A stretch of 64,000 bases of DNA from an uncultured Bacteroidales bacterium (GCA_902799355.1 CADCAG010000001.1:1-64000); one strand, 5' to 3'; counted from the stretch's first letter, positions 16,405-23,757 are shown. Program-made: numbers and translations. Notes: generated by a model from the sequence alone, not told the origin.

Positions 16405-18463
16405 GTTTATAGCGTCTTCTGTCGTTGCCTTTTCCGCGCTCGTATCCTTCTCTGCGCAGGTAGTTTCCCAGCATGACGGCATTCGACTGGCTCACGAGGT
16501 TGATGTGCCATTTGTCGTGTATGTAGGCCAATATCTCGGTAGGTGTCATCTGTTCTGTCTCGCTGCCAGCAACAGGTTTGCGGAAGTGGTCGCAGAAGAT
16601 GCTGACCACATTAGGCATCTCGTAGTACTCGGCACCCTTCTCGGTTATCAGTCGTTCACGTTCGCCATCGAAGTAGCAGTCCTCTCCGCGACGTATCTCG
16701 GCTATCGCCTGGGCATACATCTGCTTGTAGTCGATGGCTTTGTCGTCTTCCGTCGAGGTGTCTATTACACCTGTTACCTCGACCACCATATAACGGCGCG
16801 AACCCGTCTCGTCCTTCAGGGGCGACAGCGAGTTGGTGGTAGCTACGAACGCTGCATAGCGTTGCAACTGCTGGTAGGTGGTCTCGTACATCTTGCGCTC
16901 TTTCACGTCGGTGCGTTGTATGAGGTGCTTCAGGTAGGCTGTCTGCGACTTGGAAATCTGGTCAAACTCGTCGATGTTGATGAGCAGGAAACGACTCAGA
17001 GCACGCAGAGCTTCCTTCTTGTTGGCGAAGTCGATACGGTCAATATAGAACTGCCTCAACTCCTCTGGCAGTAGCATGCGCATGAAGGTTGACTTGCGCG
17101 TTCCTTGTGCGCCGGTAAACATCATAACCATTTGCGCGCCATACATTTGTCCGGCCCCGCTCGTCCATTGGCTCACCATCGAGCGCATCCATACTTTGAA
17201 GTTGTCACGCCAGTTGGGTAGGAGAGTGGGCACGCGATCGGCCATCTCGCCAAGGCGGTCGCGCCCGTCCCATTCGGGCAGGTTGCCCAGCCATTCGCGC
17301 ACGGGGTCGTAGTCGTTCACCTGACTGCTTCCTATCAGTCTGTCCATGTCTTGCGGCCACACCTTGATGCCTTCGTCGATGGCTGCATTATTGATGTCGT
17401 TGCGAGCCTCTTGGGTCAGTGGTCGCCAACTCAGTATGTAGCGTCCTTTCTCCTGATATTCTACGTCGCCTGTCACTACATTTCTGCGAAATACGTAGCG
17501 ACGCAGAAGGAAGTCCTTCATCAGTTGCTGGTGCATCAGCGAGGGTTCCAGCGGATTGCGCAGGCCATAGCGATGCTTCTGGTAGGCATTCTCCATCGTC
17601 GAGCGCACCAGCGGTTCCTTGTCCCAATAGTTGCCCACGTTCAGCAGACACTTTGTGGCAACTTCCTGGTCGATGCCAGCCTTGTGGCATGCGGCGGCTA
17701 CGGCCAACAGGTGTTCGTCGATGGGCTTTTTCCTGCTGAAGGCCAGTTGTCTGCAGACTGCATTGAACTTGATGATGTCCATCTCCAGTTGGGTATAGCC
17801 TGGCAGAACACCTTTCTTTAACGGGTGTTCCTTGGGCGTGCTCATGATACTGGCAGTCTGCTCCGTCAACTCCTCTGTGGGTTGGTCCATCTTGACAGCC
17901 ACCACCTGCTCGTTCCATATTGCCTTGTCGTCGCTCGACACATAGAACTGCTGGTTCAGCGCTGCGTCGTCCTCCTCCGCCTTGATGCCTGTCGACGCCA
18001 GTACGAAGTCGGCAGCACGGCGGAAGGCGTATTGCTGAAACAGTCGCACGTCCTTTTTCTTGACGGGTAGGGTGCCGTTGCTCAGCTCATAGCTCATCAG
18101 CACTACGAGATGGCGTCCGTCGATACTTTGAAAGGCCATCAGCAGTTGTGGAAACAGCTGCACTCTGCTGCGCAACTGCTCCAGTTGCTGCTGACTGCTT
18201 GTCGGCAGCGACAGTACAACCATTCCTGGAACCGTCTGGACGGAGGGTATGTTGTTGATAGCGTCCGTCTCTGCCATTTCACGCTCAGAGGTGTCGCCTA
18301 TCAACTCTTCACGCAGCGAAAATACTTGTTTTTCGTACTTCTTGCTGCTGATTATTGCATAAATATCCGCAATATCGAGTGTTTTCTCCTTCAGTTGACT
18401 GCGATAAATGTACCTAATGAGTACCTTTTGCTTTGATTTTTCGTTGGTTAGAGTCTTTTTCAT
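16382..18463 (-). CDS. VirE/VapE-type primase-helicase-like ATPase with BT4734-like N-terminal domain
   Basis: 693 aa. The C-terminal half is a VirE/VapE P-loop domain: VREWLGNLPEWDGRDRLGEMADR, Walker A MMFTGAQGTRKSTFMRMLLP, Walker B LLINIDEFDQIS, then VKERKMYETTYQQLQRYAAFVATTN and DETGSRRYMVVEVTG. The N-terminal 300 residues resemble the BT4734-type (VirE N) domain. Such proteins are phage/plasmid replication-like ATPases found in Bacteroidales cassettes with HU-like genes. The stop lies inside the left inverted repeat. Upstream is a long leader of about 270 nt containing the right repeat and two palindromes, so expression is probably controlled by leader or operator elements. Biological role unknown. 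Confidence 0.85.
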   Translation of the reverse strand: MKKTLTNEKSKQKVLIRYIYRSQLKEKTLDIADIYAIISSKKYEKQVFSLREELIGDTSEREMAETDAINNIPSVQTVPGMVVLSLPTSSQQQLEQLRSRVQLFPQLLMAFQSIDGRHLVVLMSYELSNGTLPVKKKDVRLFQQYAFRRAADFVLASTGIKAEEDDAALNQQFYVSSDDKAIWNEQVVAVKMDQPTEELTEQTASIMSTPKEHPLKKGVLPGYTQLEMDIIKFNAVCRQLAFSRKKPIDEHLLAVAAACHKAGIDQEVATKCLLNVGNYWDKEPLVRSTMENAYQKHRYGLRNPLEPSLMHQQLMKDFLLRRYVFRRNVVTGDVEYQEKGRYILSWRPLTQEARNDINNAAIDEGIKVWPQDMDRLIGSSQVNDYDPVREWLGNLPEWDGRDRLGEMADRVPTLLPNWRDNFKVWMRSMVSQWTSGAGQMYGAQMVMMFTGAQGTRKSTFMRMLLPEELRQFYIDRIDFANKKEALRALSRFLLINIDEFDQISKSQTAYLKHLIQRTDVKERKMYETTYQQLQRYAAFVATTNSLSPLKDETGSRRYMVVEVTGVIDTSTEDDKAIDYKQMYAQAIAEIRRGEDCYFDGERERLITEKGAEYYEMPNVVSIFCDHFRKPVAGSETEQMTPTEILAYIHDKWHINLVSQSNAVMLGNYLRREGYERGKGNDRRRYKLSVYCQS

Positions 18464-18530
18464 GTCTTTTTATTTGTCTTTAATATCGTTGATAATCAGT
18501 TTTTTACGTTATGCAGCTGTCACTCTCCGC

Positions 18531-18615
18531 TATCAGCTGTTCTTGCATGAAATTCTCTAGAGAATTTTCTGCATATCAGCTGTATACGACATAAATTCTC
18601 TAGAGAATTTGTCGT
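18531..18615. promoter_or_regulatory. Two-copy 43-bp unit with 18-bp palindromes upstream of the VirE gene
   Basis: The perfect palindrome AAATTCTCTAGAGAATTT occurs at 18550-18567 and 18593-18610, exactly 43 bp apart. Each is preceded by TATCAGCTGT (18531-18540, 18574-18583) 19 nt earlier; another GCAGCTGT lies at 18513-18520. The geometry fits a paired operator or iteron array in the VirE leader. Confidence 0.75.
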
Positions 18616-18642
18616 TTCTACAGCTAAAACGAGTCCAAATCA

Positions 18643-18730
18643 TGTCAGTCTCTTGTCAGTCTTGTCAGTCTTCAAAAAGACTGCAATCCCTTTGTATATC
18701 GGCATTTTGTCAGTCTGACAGTCTCTAACT
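18643..18730. repeat. Right copy of the inverted repeat flanking the VirE gene
   Basis: Reverse complement of 16318-16404 with about 80% identity by eye. It lies just downstream of the VirE promoter, so the mRNA 5' leader could pair with its own 3' end. Confidence 0.85.
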
Positions 18731-18741
18731 CATTTTTCAAC

Positions 18742-18806
18742 TACAAAGGTACAAAATTTTTTGTAAATATGCAAGTATTTCCCCCACTTTTGTTACGAGA
18801 AAATGG
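18742..18806. repeat. Direct repeat copy 1 (promoter of the VirE gene)
   Basis: 65-bp segment nearly identical to 20539-20604. On the minus strand it holds TTGC, a 19-nt spacer and TACCTTTG (18744-18751), i.e. a functional-looking promoter for the VirE gene. Confidence 0.85.
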
Positions 18807-18823
18807 TATATATCATCGTTTTT

Positions 18824-19012
18824 TTACTCTTTATCAAAAGGTAACTCACCCAAATATTTATCAAAGTCGCTCTGGAACAAACGATCTTGTACGATGCGGT
18901 ATTTCTCGAACTCAGTCTCAGCGTGTAGCACTGCCTCTTCATGGCTTACGCTGCCTGCGTTGTCAAGCAATTGTTTTGAATCCTTTTGAAGAACTAATGT
19001 GTTGTGGCGTTC
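18824..19012 (-). pseudogene. C-terminal remnant of rhuM
   Basis: The minus-strand frame encodes RHNTLVLQKDSKQLLDNAG, then SVSHEEAVLHAETEFEKYR and a tail including QSDFDKYLGELP: the conserved end of RhuM-family proteins (RILxDAGxxSHExA, EYxKxR, SDFD). It has no start of its own and is out of frame with abi. It ends 18 nt before direct repeat copy 1. Together with the N-terminal piece at 20100-20471 it shows that one rhuM gene was split, with the middle about 150 residues lost. Confidence 0.8.
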
Positions 19013-19899
19013 CACAGCGGCTCCGTCTCCCATCCACGGGGAAAGCCCATTTTTCTGAGGCTGATATCTGGGTAGTCAGCAAACAGTCTCAACAATTGTT
19101 GCCTGATGTTGCTGTTTGGAACTATACTTTGTTCGAGGTATAAAATCGTACATAGTTGGGCGTATAGTTTCATTGGCCTGACACAACTGGTATCAACCCA
19201 TGCAAGTGGAAGTCTTGCTGGCAACTGCGGCATTGCCGGAAAACGTCTGTTCCATACACGCCCATGGTGGGCGCAACAATTACGAAGCACTGTCAGACTT
19301 CGTAGCCAGCTCTCCATGTAATCGTACTTGGGTAGCCCCATGCTTCTTGCCACTTCCTTCTTGACATTGGTATCTTTCATGTTGGCATACAACTTAGAGA
19401 GATTGCCAAAAGAAACGACTTCCAATGTTTTCCATACGGGAGGCATGGAAGGTGAATCGTATCTTGCAAAGTGCTCTTGCAGAAACTCCTCCCTTGAACG
19501 GTTAAGTTCGTTCTGTATGTTGTCTATGCAGGTCTGAAATATAGTACGGTTGGAGAATTTCGAGGCATCCATAAACCAGAATGCTCCATGCCCCAAAGAA
19601 AAGAAATGAATGATGCGTGTACGCAGGGCGACCTCAATGTCTTGTATCGCCGTGAAGATAATGGAGCGCAGTTCTTTGTCGAAGTTGTAGAGGGAAATGA
19701 TGTCTTCGAGCCGTGTGCCGTTGGCGAATTGATGAGTCGTGGTGTCTGCTTCAAACAATCTCCAATAACTTGCGAGGCGGAAGTAACTGATAGAAGCAAG
19801 TTGCTTTAATGCGGTGTCCTCATCACTAACAATGAGGCCACGTTGTTTCAACATCGCAAGTTGAGTTGTTATGTCGGTTGGTTGCTTGTTATATCTCAT
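18994..19899 (-). CDS. Abi_2 (AbiD/AbiF-like) abortive-infection HEPN protein
   Basis: 301 aa, normal length for the family. N-terminal QLAMLKQRGLIVSDEDTALKQLASISYFRLASYW, middle YNFDKELRSIIFTAIQDIEVALRTRI and the HEPN ribonuclease motif RNCCAHH (R206...H211) are all present, ending in the family-typical MGFPRGW..EPLW. Abi_2 proteins act as phage-triggered RNases; related abi genes can be paired with a regulatory RNA. The gene sits inside rhuM: its last few residues and stop codon come from rhuM sequence. It has its own consensus promoter and a GC-rich hairpin in its leader. Confidence 0.9.
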   Translation of the reverse strand: MRYNKQPTDITTQLAMLKQRGLIVSDEDTALKQLASISYFRLASYWRLFEADTTTHQFANGTRLEDIISLYNFDKELRSIIFTAIQDIEVALRTRIIHFFSLGHGAFWFMDASKFSNRTIFQTCIDNIQNELNRSREEFLQEHFARYDSPSMPPVWKTLEVVSFGNLSKLYANMKDTNVKKEVARSMGLPKYDYMESWLRSLTVLRNCCAHHGRVWNRRFPAMPQLPARLPLAWVDTSCVRPMKLYAQLCTILYLEQSIVPNSNIRQQLLRLFADYPDISLRKMGFPRGWETEPLWNATTH

Positions 19900-19917
19900 T
19901 CCTTTATAAATGACGAA

Positions 19918-19958
19918 GTCCCGCCGTGGTACGCATTGTTAGGAGGCGTGGCGGGAAC
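19918..19958 (-). ncRNA. GC-rich hairpin in the abi leader (possible abi-associated RNA element)
   Basis: Minus-strand CCCGCC (19950-19955) pairs with GGCGGG (19920-19925), extended by GUU/GAC with one bulge, and inner ACGC/GCGU. The loop CUCCUAAC contains UCCU, complementary to the AGGA just before the abi start. It lies between the abi promoter and the ATG, in a strongly AT-rich surrounding. Whether it is a cis element or a processed RNA is not decidable here. Confidence 0.5.
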
Positions 19959-19966
19959 TGTTGGCG

Positions 19967-19998
19967 CAAAGGTACGGCTTTTTCTTGGAATGACCAAA
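19967..19998 (-). promoter_or_regulatory. Promoter of abi
   Basis: Minus strand: TTTG (19995-19998), 20-nt spacer, TACCTTTG (19967-19974). Full consensus; it came in with the abi insertion. Confidence 0.85.
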
Positions 19999-20099
19999 CT
20001 TTTTGAGAGAAAACTGCTTTTATGTGGTCAAAAAACTCTTTTTTGCTGTCTTAATCAACATATTGCAAATTGCACTTTTTTGTACCGTTCAACTTTGGA

Positions 20100-20471
20100 C
20101 TATTCTCGCAGTACACTTGTAGCCCACTGACGGAATTGCGTGGCACGAACACTGTTTACGCGATAACCCACAGCGTTGATTGCATCGAGTTTGTACATCA
20201 CGACCATACGTTTTACATCACGATTGCCTTCGTGTTGAACTGTTTCCATTTTGGAAACAACTGAATCATCCTTCAACTCTCCCGACTCAAAAATATTCTT
20301 CAGATGCTTACTAATAGCAGGAACATTGACGTCAAACAACGTGGCCATTGCCTTCTGTGTGGCCCAGATGTTTTCGTCTTTGTAATAAACTTCAACTCCC
20401 TGTTCTTTCGCTTCAGCTTGAAAGATCAGGAACTCTGCCGTACTATTTCTTATTTCTCTACGTATTGCCAT
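20100..20471 (-). pseudogene. N-terminal fragment of rhuM (truncated)
   Basis: 123 aa: EFLIFQAEAKEQGVEVYYKDENIWATQKAMATLFDVNVPAISKHLKNIFESGEL ... RDVKRMVVMYKLDAINAVGYRVNSVRATQFRQWATSVLRE. This is the N-terminal DNA-binding-like part of RhuM/VirE-associated KilA-like proteins, normally about 330 aa. It stops with TAG right after VLRE where family members continue with YxxKGF. The C-terminal remnant is found at 18824-19012 beyond abi. The N-terminal piece could still be expressed from direct repeat copy 2 and retain binding activity. Confidence 0.8.
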
Positions 20472-20538
20472 AGTTTCAATATCGTTTGCAACATTGTGGA
20501 ATTATTTCGAGATGACCTCAAGAATCGCATGATTCCCA

Positions 20539-20604
20539 TACAAAGGTACGTCTATTTTTGTAAATATGCAAGTTCTTCCCCCACTTTTTGTTATGCGAAA
20601 ATGG
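20539..20604. repeat. Direct repeat copy 2 (promoter of rhuM)
   Basis: 66-bp near-identical partner of 18742-18806, including TTGC-N19-TACCTTTG on the minus strand and the CCCCCAC tract. It directs transcription into the rhuM fragment. Confidence 0.85.
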
Positions 20605-20655
20605 ATAGGTTAGAAAAAATAAGTTCCTTTTGTCTTTCGTTTCAAATTATTTTTG

Positions 20656-20663
20656 TACCTTTG
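20656..20663 (+). promoter_or_regulatory. -7 box of the structured RNA
   Basis: TACCTTTG, preceded by TTTG at 20629-20632 (23-nt spacer, slightly long). It would start transcription near 20670, exactly at the first stem of the RNA below. Confidence 0.7.
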
Positions 20664-20669
20664 CATTCA

Positions 20670-20915
20670 AGTACTGCCGATGGCTGTAGACAGCCCGAGG
20701 TCCCTGAGTGCAGGGTGGCGGTATGATTTTAGTTGGAAATATTAACAAGCGTTTGCTGTTATTCGGAATTGCTCTGAAATGTAGGAAGTTTCAAATATCA
20801 AACCGAATGAATAAGTCGCAAGCGCTCATGCGAAATGCATGGGCGTGACTTATCCGGTTTGGTGGGTATCCTACAACCTCAGAGCATGGGTGAGAATATC
20901 GTCCATGCTTTTTGT
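20670..20915 (+). ncRNA. Structured non-coding RNA of about 245 nt, class not recognised
   Basis: 5' three-way junction: TACTGCC (20672-20678) pairs with GGCGGTA (20717-20723), enclosing hairpins GGCTG/CAGCC and CCCTG/CAGGG. Then a second structure: GCTCTGA (20771) with TCAGAGC (20879) and TGTAGGA (20780) with TCCTACA (20869), enclosing a long hairpin AAACCG..ATAAGTC..CGCTCATGC with loop GAAAT. It ends in hairpin GCATGG/CCATGC plus five T. It has its own promoter and terminator and no reading frame. It is not RNase P, tmRNA or SRP RNA by visible signatures. It lies just upstream of the methyltransferase gene. Confidence 0.75.
20884..20913 (+). terminator. Terminator of the structured RNA
   Basis: GCATGG (20884-20889) with CCATGC (20903-20908) followed by TTTTT. 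Its first two bases also belong to the TCAGAGC arm, so the two structures compete at the base. Confidence 0.75.
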
Positions 20916-20943
20916 TGTAGTTGCCTGCCTCCGAAGATAAGCA

Positions 20944-20965
20944 ATACGCATAATGCATAGCGTAT
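20944..20965 (+). promoter_or_regulatory. Hairpin covering the methyltransferase start codon
   Basis: ATACGC (20944-20949) pairs with GCGTAT (20960-20965); the ATG is 20964-20966. Folding would mask the start codon. Confidence 0.55.
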
Positions 20966-22043
20966 GGCCAATAAAAACCTGAATGCTGCTAAGACAGCTA
21001 AAAAGGATGAGTTTTACACGCAGATGACTGATATTGAACGGGAGTTACAGCACTATTGGAAGCACTTTCGCGATAAGGTCGTTTTGTGTAATTGTGACGA
21101 TCCTTATGAGAGTAACTTCTTCAAGTACTTTGCTTTACGATTCAACCAGTTGGGTTTGAAGAAGTTGATTTGCACGTGTTATAACGGCTCGCCTGTACAA
21201 GGCAATGAACTGATGATTGACTTTGGCGATTTTACTGATGAGCCAAAGAAGATTGCTTATAAGGTTGAGATTACAGAGGTTAAGGACCTGAATGGTGACG
21301 GAGCTGTTGACCTTAGCGATGTCCAATACCTGTTGAAGAACGACAAGAATGTGATAGGCACATTAAAAACAGGAGATTTCCGTGACCCTGAATGCATCGA
21401 GTTGCTGAAACAGGCTGATATCGTAGTTACCAATCCTCCTTTCTCGTTATTTAGAGAGTATATTGGGCAATTGATGGAATATGAGAAGAAGTTTTTGATT
21501 ATTGGCAATCAAAACAATATTACTTATAAGGAAGTATTTCCGCTTCTTATGAACAACCAAGTGTGGCTTGGATTTAAATCTGGTGATATGGCCTTCAGAG
21601 TTCCTGAAGACTATGAGGCAAGAGAAACAAGATATTGGCAAGATGAAACAGGTCAAAAGTGGAGGAGTCTTGGAAATATTTGCTGGTTTACAAATCTTGA
21701 TCATATAAAGCGGCATGAGGAACTTGACCTGGTATGTCATTATTCATCTGAAGAATATCCTCATTACGATAACTACAACGCAATTGAAGTAAGCCACGTG
21801 CAAGATATCCCGTCTGATTTTTCTGGAGTAATGGGTGTTCCTGTTACTTTCTTAGACAAGTATAATCCAGAGCAATTTGAGATAGTTGGTTTGACAGAAA
21901 GAAATGATGATTATAATTTAAACGCTGAAGATATTAATAAGCTAAGAATACCTGGTTTCGCAAAATATGATAGACCCTATATAAAAGGAGTAAGAAAGTA
22001 TGCACGAATCTTAATCCGCAACAAACACCCTCAAACGACATGA
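20964..22043 (+). CDS. EcoRI-type adenine-specific DNA methyltransferase
   Basis: 359 aa. NLNAAKTAKKDEFYTQMTDIERELQHYW and the catalytic motif IV as ADIVVTNPPFSLFREYI (NPPF) identify the M.EcoRI-like N6-adenine methyltransferase family; YARILIRNK ends the fold. A loop DLNGDGAVDLSDVQYLL at about 104-120 has EF-hand/dockerin-like spacing (D-x-N-x-D-G). The stop overlaps the DUF262-HNH start by 4 nt (ATGA), so the two are translationally coupled. In this pairing the methylase probably protects or marks DNA while the HNH partner cuts. Its recognition sequence is not deducible. Confidence 0.9.
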   Translation: MANKNLNAAKTAKKDEFYTQMTDIERELQHYWKHFRDKVVLCNCDDPYESNFFKYFALRFNQLGLKKLICTCYNGSPVQGNELMIDFGDFTDEPKKIAYKVEITEVKDLNGDGAVDLSDVQYLLKNDKNVIGTLKTGDFRDPECIELLKQADIVVTNPPFSLFREYIGQLMEYEKKFLIIGNQNNITYKEVFPLLMNNQVWLGFKSGDMAFRVPEDYEARETRYWQDETGQKWRSLGNICWFTNLDHIKRHEELDLVCHYSSEEYPHYDNYNAIEVSHVQDIPSDFSGVMGVPVTFLDKYNPEQFEIVGLTERNDDYNLNAEDINKLRIPGFAKYDRPYIKGVRKYARILIRNKHPQTT

Positions 22044-23164
22044 TGACAATTAAGCAGATAGAAGTAACCGTTGGCGATATTGTCAAAGGTTATGTGAACA
22101 ACGACGAACAAGGAGTTCGTGGCTATGATGGCAAGTTGGATATCCGTCCGCCTTATCAGCGCGAGTTTATCTATAATGAGAAGGAGCAGCAAGCTGTGAT
22201 AACGACAGTACTGAAAGGTTATCCGCTCAATGTGATGTATTGGGTGAAACGTTCTGACGATGCGGAATGTCCCTACGAAGTGATGGATGGACAGCAACGC
22301 ACGTTGTCGCTCTGTGAATATGTCGACGGAAAGTTCTCGTACGACTTCAAAAACTTCTTCAACCAGCCCAAAGACATTCAAGAACGCATACTCAACTATA
22401 GACTGACCGTCTATGTATGCGAGGGTGAAGCATCAGAGAAACTGGAGTGGTTCCAGACGATTAACATTGCAGGTAAACCGCTCAACGAGCAGGAGATAAA
22501 CAATGCTGTCTATGCTGGCCCATTCGTGACAGATGCGAAGAAACATTTCTCGAAGTCTAACTGTGGCGCATACCGGTTGGGCAAAGACCTGGTTAATGGC
22601 ACCCCCATCCGTCAGGATTTCCTGAAAAAAGCGCTTGAATGGATGGCAGACCATGAAACGCGCAATGGTAAGCGTCAGACAGCTGTAGGATATATGGCTC
22701 AGCACCAACACGACCCCAACTCGAACAATCTGTGGACGTACTTTCAAAACGTATTGAACTGGGCCATCACAAATTTCGACATGAAGAAGTTTAAGAAGAT
22801 TATGAAGGGGTTGGACTGGGCATTGTTCTATGACCGTTACCACGATAAGACGCTGGATACTGCGGAGATGGCGAAGCAGATATCTGCCTTGATGCGTGAT
22901 AGTGAGATACAGAAACAGGCGGGCATCATTCCTTATGTATTGACAGGTGATGAGCATTATCTCGACCTGCGTGCTTTCCCAGAGGATATCAAATTAGCTG
23001 TTTGGGAACAGCAACACCACATCTGTCCTATTTGTGGCAAGGAGTTTGATTACGAATTTATGGAGGGAGACCATATTGCTCCTTGGCGCGATGGTGGTCG
23101 AACGGTTATAGAGAACTGTCAAATGCTCTGTAAAGAATGTAATAGACGTAAAGGAGCTAAGTAA
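22040..23164 (+). CDS. DUF262 (GmrS-like) protein with C-terminal HNH nuclease
   Basis: 374 aa. N-terminal DUF262 motifs: PPYQREFIYNEKEQQAVITTVLKGYPLNVMYW and VMDGQQRTLSL (the DGQQR nucleotide-hydrolysis motif). The C-terminal HNH has CPICGKEF...EGDHIAPWRDGGRTVIENCQMLCKECNRRKG with both CxxC pairs, the DHI catalytic His and the Asn. Related GmrSD and Brx-associated proteins restrict modified phage DNA. Coupling to the adenine methyltransferase suggests a restriction-modification-like unit. Start may be Met1 or Met2. Confidence 0.9.
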   Translation: MMTIKQIEVTVGDIVKGYVNNDEQGVRGYDGKLDIRPPYQREFIYNEKEQQAVITTVLKGYPLNVMYWVKRSDDAECPYEVMDGQQRTLSLCEYVDGKFSYDFKNFFNQPKDIQERILNYRLTVYVCEGEASEKLEWFQTINIAGKPLNEQEINNAVYAGPFVTDAKKHFSKSNCGAYRLGKDLVNGTPIRQDFLKKALEWMADHETRNGKRQTAVGYMAQHQHDPNSNNLWTYFQNVLNWAITNFDMKKFKKIMKGLDWALFYDRYHDKTLDTAEMAKQISALMRDSEIQKQAGIIPYVLTGDEHYLDLRAFPEDIKLAVWEQQHHICPICGKEFDYEFMEGDHIAPWRDGGRTVIENCQMLCKECNRRKGAK

Positions 23165-23195
23165 GAATCCAAATAGTATTTTAAAACTTACGACA

Positions 23196-23630
23196 ATGAA
23201 ACAGATTAGATTATTTCTTTCCTTAATCACATGTACGTTGATGTTTTCCTCGTGTGCTACTCTCATAACAGGTACAACATCAAAAGTAACGATTGATGGT
23301 GATGTCGATGAACCCGTAACTATTACGACGAACTTTCAAACTTATGAAGACGTAGAATTGCCACAGGTGGTGAAAATAAGCAGAAAGGCCATTGATGGAC
23401 AACGCATCCAAATAGAATCTGAGCATTATAAGTTTAAAGATGTTGTTCTTAGAAAATCAATTAATGGTTGGGCGTGGGGTAATATCTTATTTGGTGGGCT
23501 GATTGGTCTAGCAATAGACATGGGCACTAATGCCGTTAGCAAACCTGCGATAGACTCTTTCAATATAAAACCTATACCAAAGGAAAACAAAGAGGCACCG
23601 AAGGAACAAATAGGGGATAGTGATTATTAA
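23196..23630 (+). CDS. Small lipoprotein
   Basis: 144 aa with lipobox FSSC (Cys19). CATLITGTTSKVTIDGDVDEPVTITT opens a beta domain and GWAWGNILFGGLIGLAIDMGTNA is a glycine-rich hydrophobic segment near the C terminus, the pattern of small Bacteroidetes/phage-related lipoproteins of unknown function. It follows the HNH gene by 31 nt in the same direction and may be cotranscribed. Confidence 0.75.
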   Translation: MKQIRLFLSLITCTLMFSSCATLITGTTSKVTIDGDVDEPVTITTNFQTYEDVELPQVVKISRKAIDGQRIQIESEHYKFKDVVLRKSINGWAWGNILFGGLIGLAIDMGTNAVSKPAIDSFNIKPIPKENKEAPKEQIGDSDY

Positions 23631-23636
23631 AAACAT

Positions 23637-23665
23637 ATATGACAGGTACCTGGTACCTGTCATAT
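23637..23665. repeat. REP palindrome, copy 1
   Basis: Perfect inverted repeat with 14-nt arms (ATATGACAGGTACC) around a central T. The inner 25 bp are the exact reverse complement of copy 2 at 27946-27970. It doubles as a hairpin downstream of the lipoprotein gene. Confidence 0.9.
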
Positions 23666-23726
23666 TCGCCGCTTCTGTGCTCTGAAACAAATTTATCGGC
23701 ATCAGCCAAAAACGAGGAAAATTATA

Positions 23727-23757
23727 AAGCCCTTGGGTCTTTCGGACTCAAGGGCTT
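23727..23757. terminator. Hairpin, possible terminator
   Basis: AAGCCCTTG (23727-23735) pairs with CAAGGGCTT (23749-23757), continued by GTC/GAC with one mismatch. There is no clear T run on the plus strand; the minus side is T-rich. Function uncertain. Apart from this, the REP and the operator promoter, I see nothing in 23631-23990. Confidence 0.45.

Noticed and set aside
18531..18615. CRISPR-like array
   Set aside because: Only two repeat units with palindromic cores and no spacers of uniform length; better read as an operator or iteron pair. No cas genes are present in the window.
20670..20915. RNase P RNA, tmRNA or SRP RNA
   Set aside because: None of their diagnostic conserved segments is visible (no CCA-ended tRNA-like half with tag frame, no SRP Alu/GNAR loop, no P4-type core).
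20670..20963. Retron or OMEGA/IscB guide RNA
   Set aside because: No reverse transcriptase and no RuvC-HNH IscB gene is adjacent; the only HNH protein has a DUF262 architecture.
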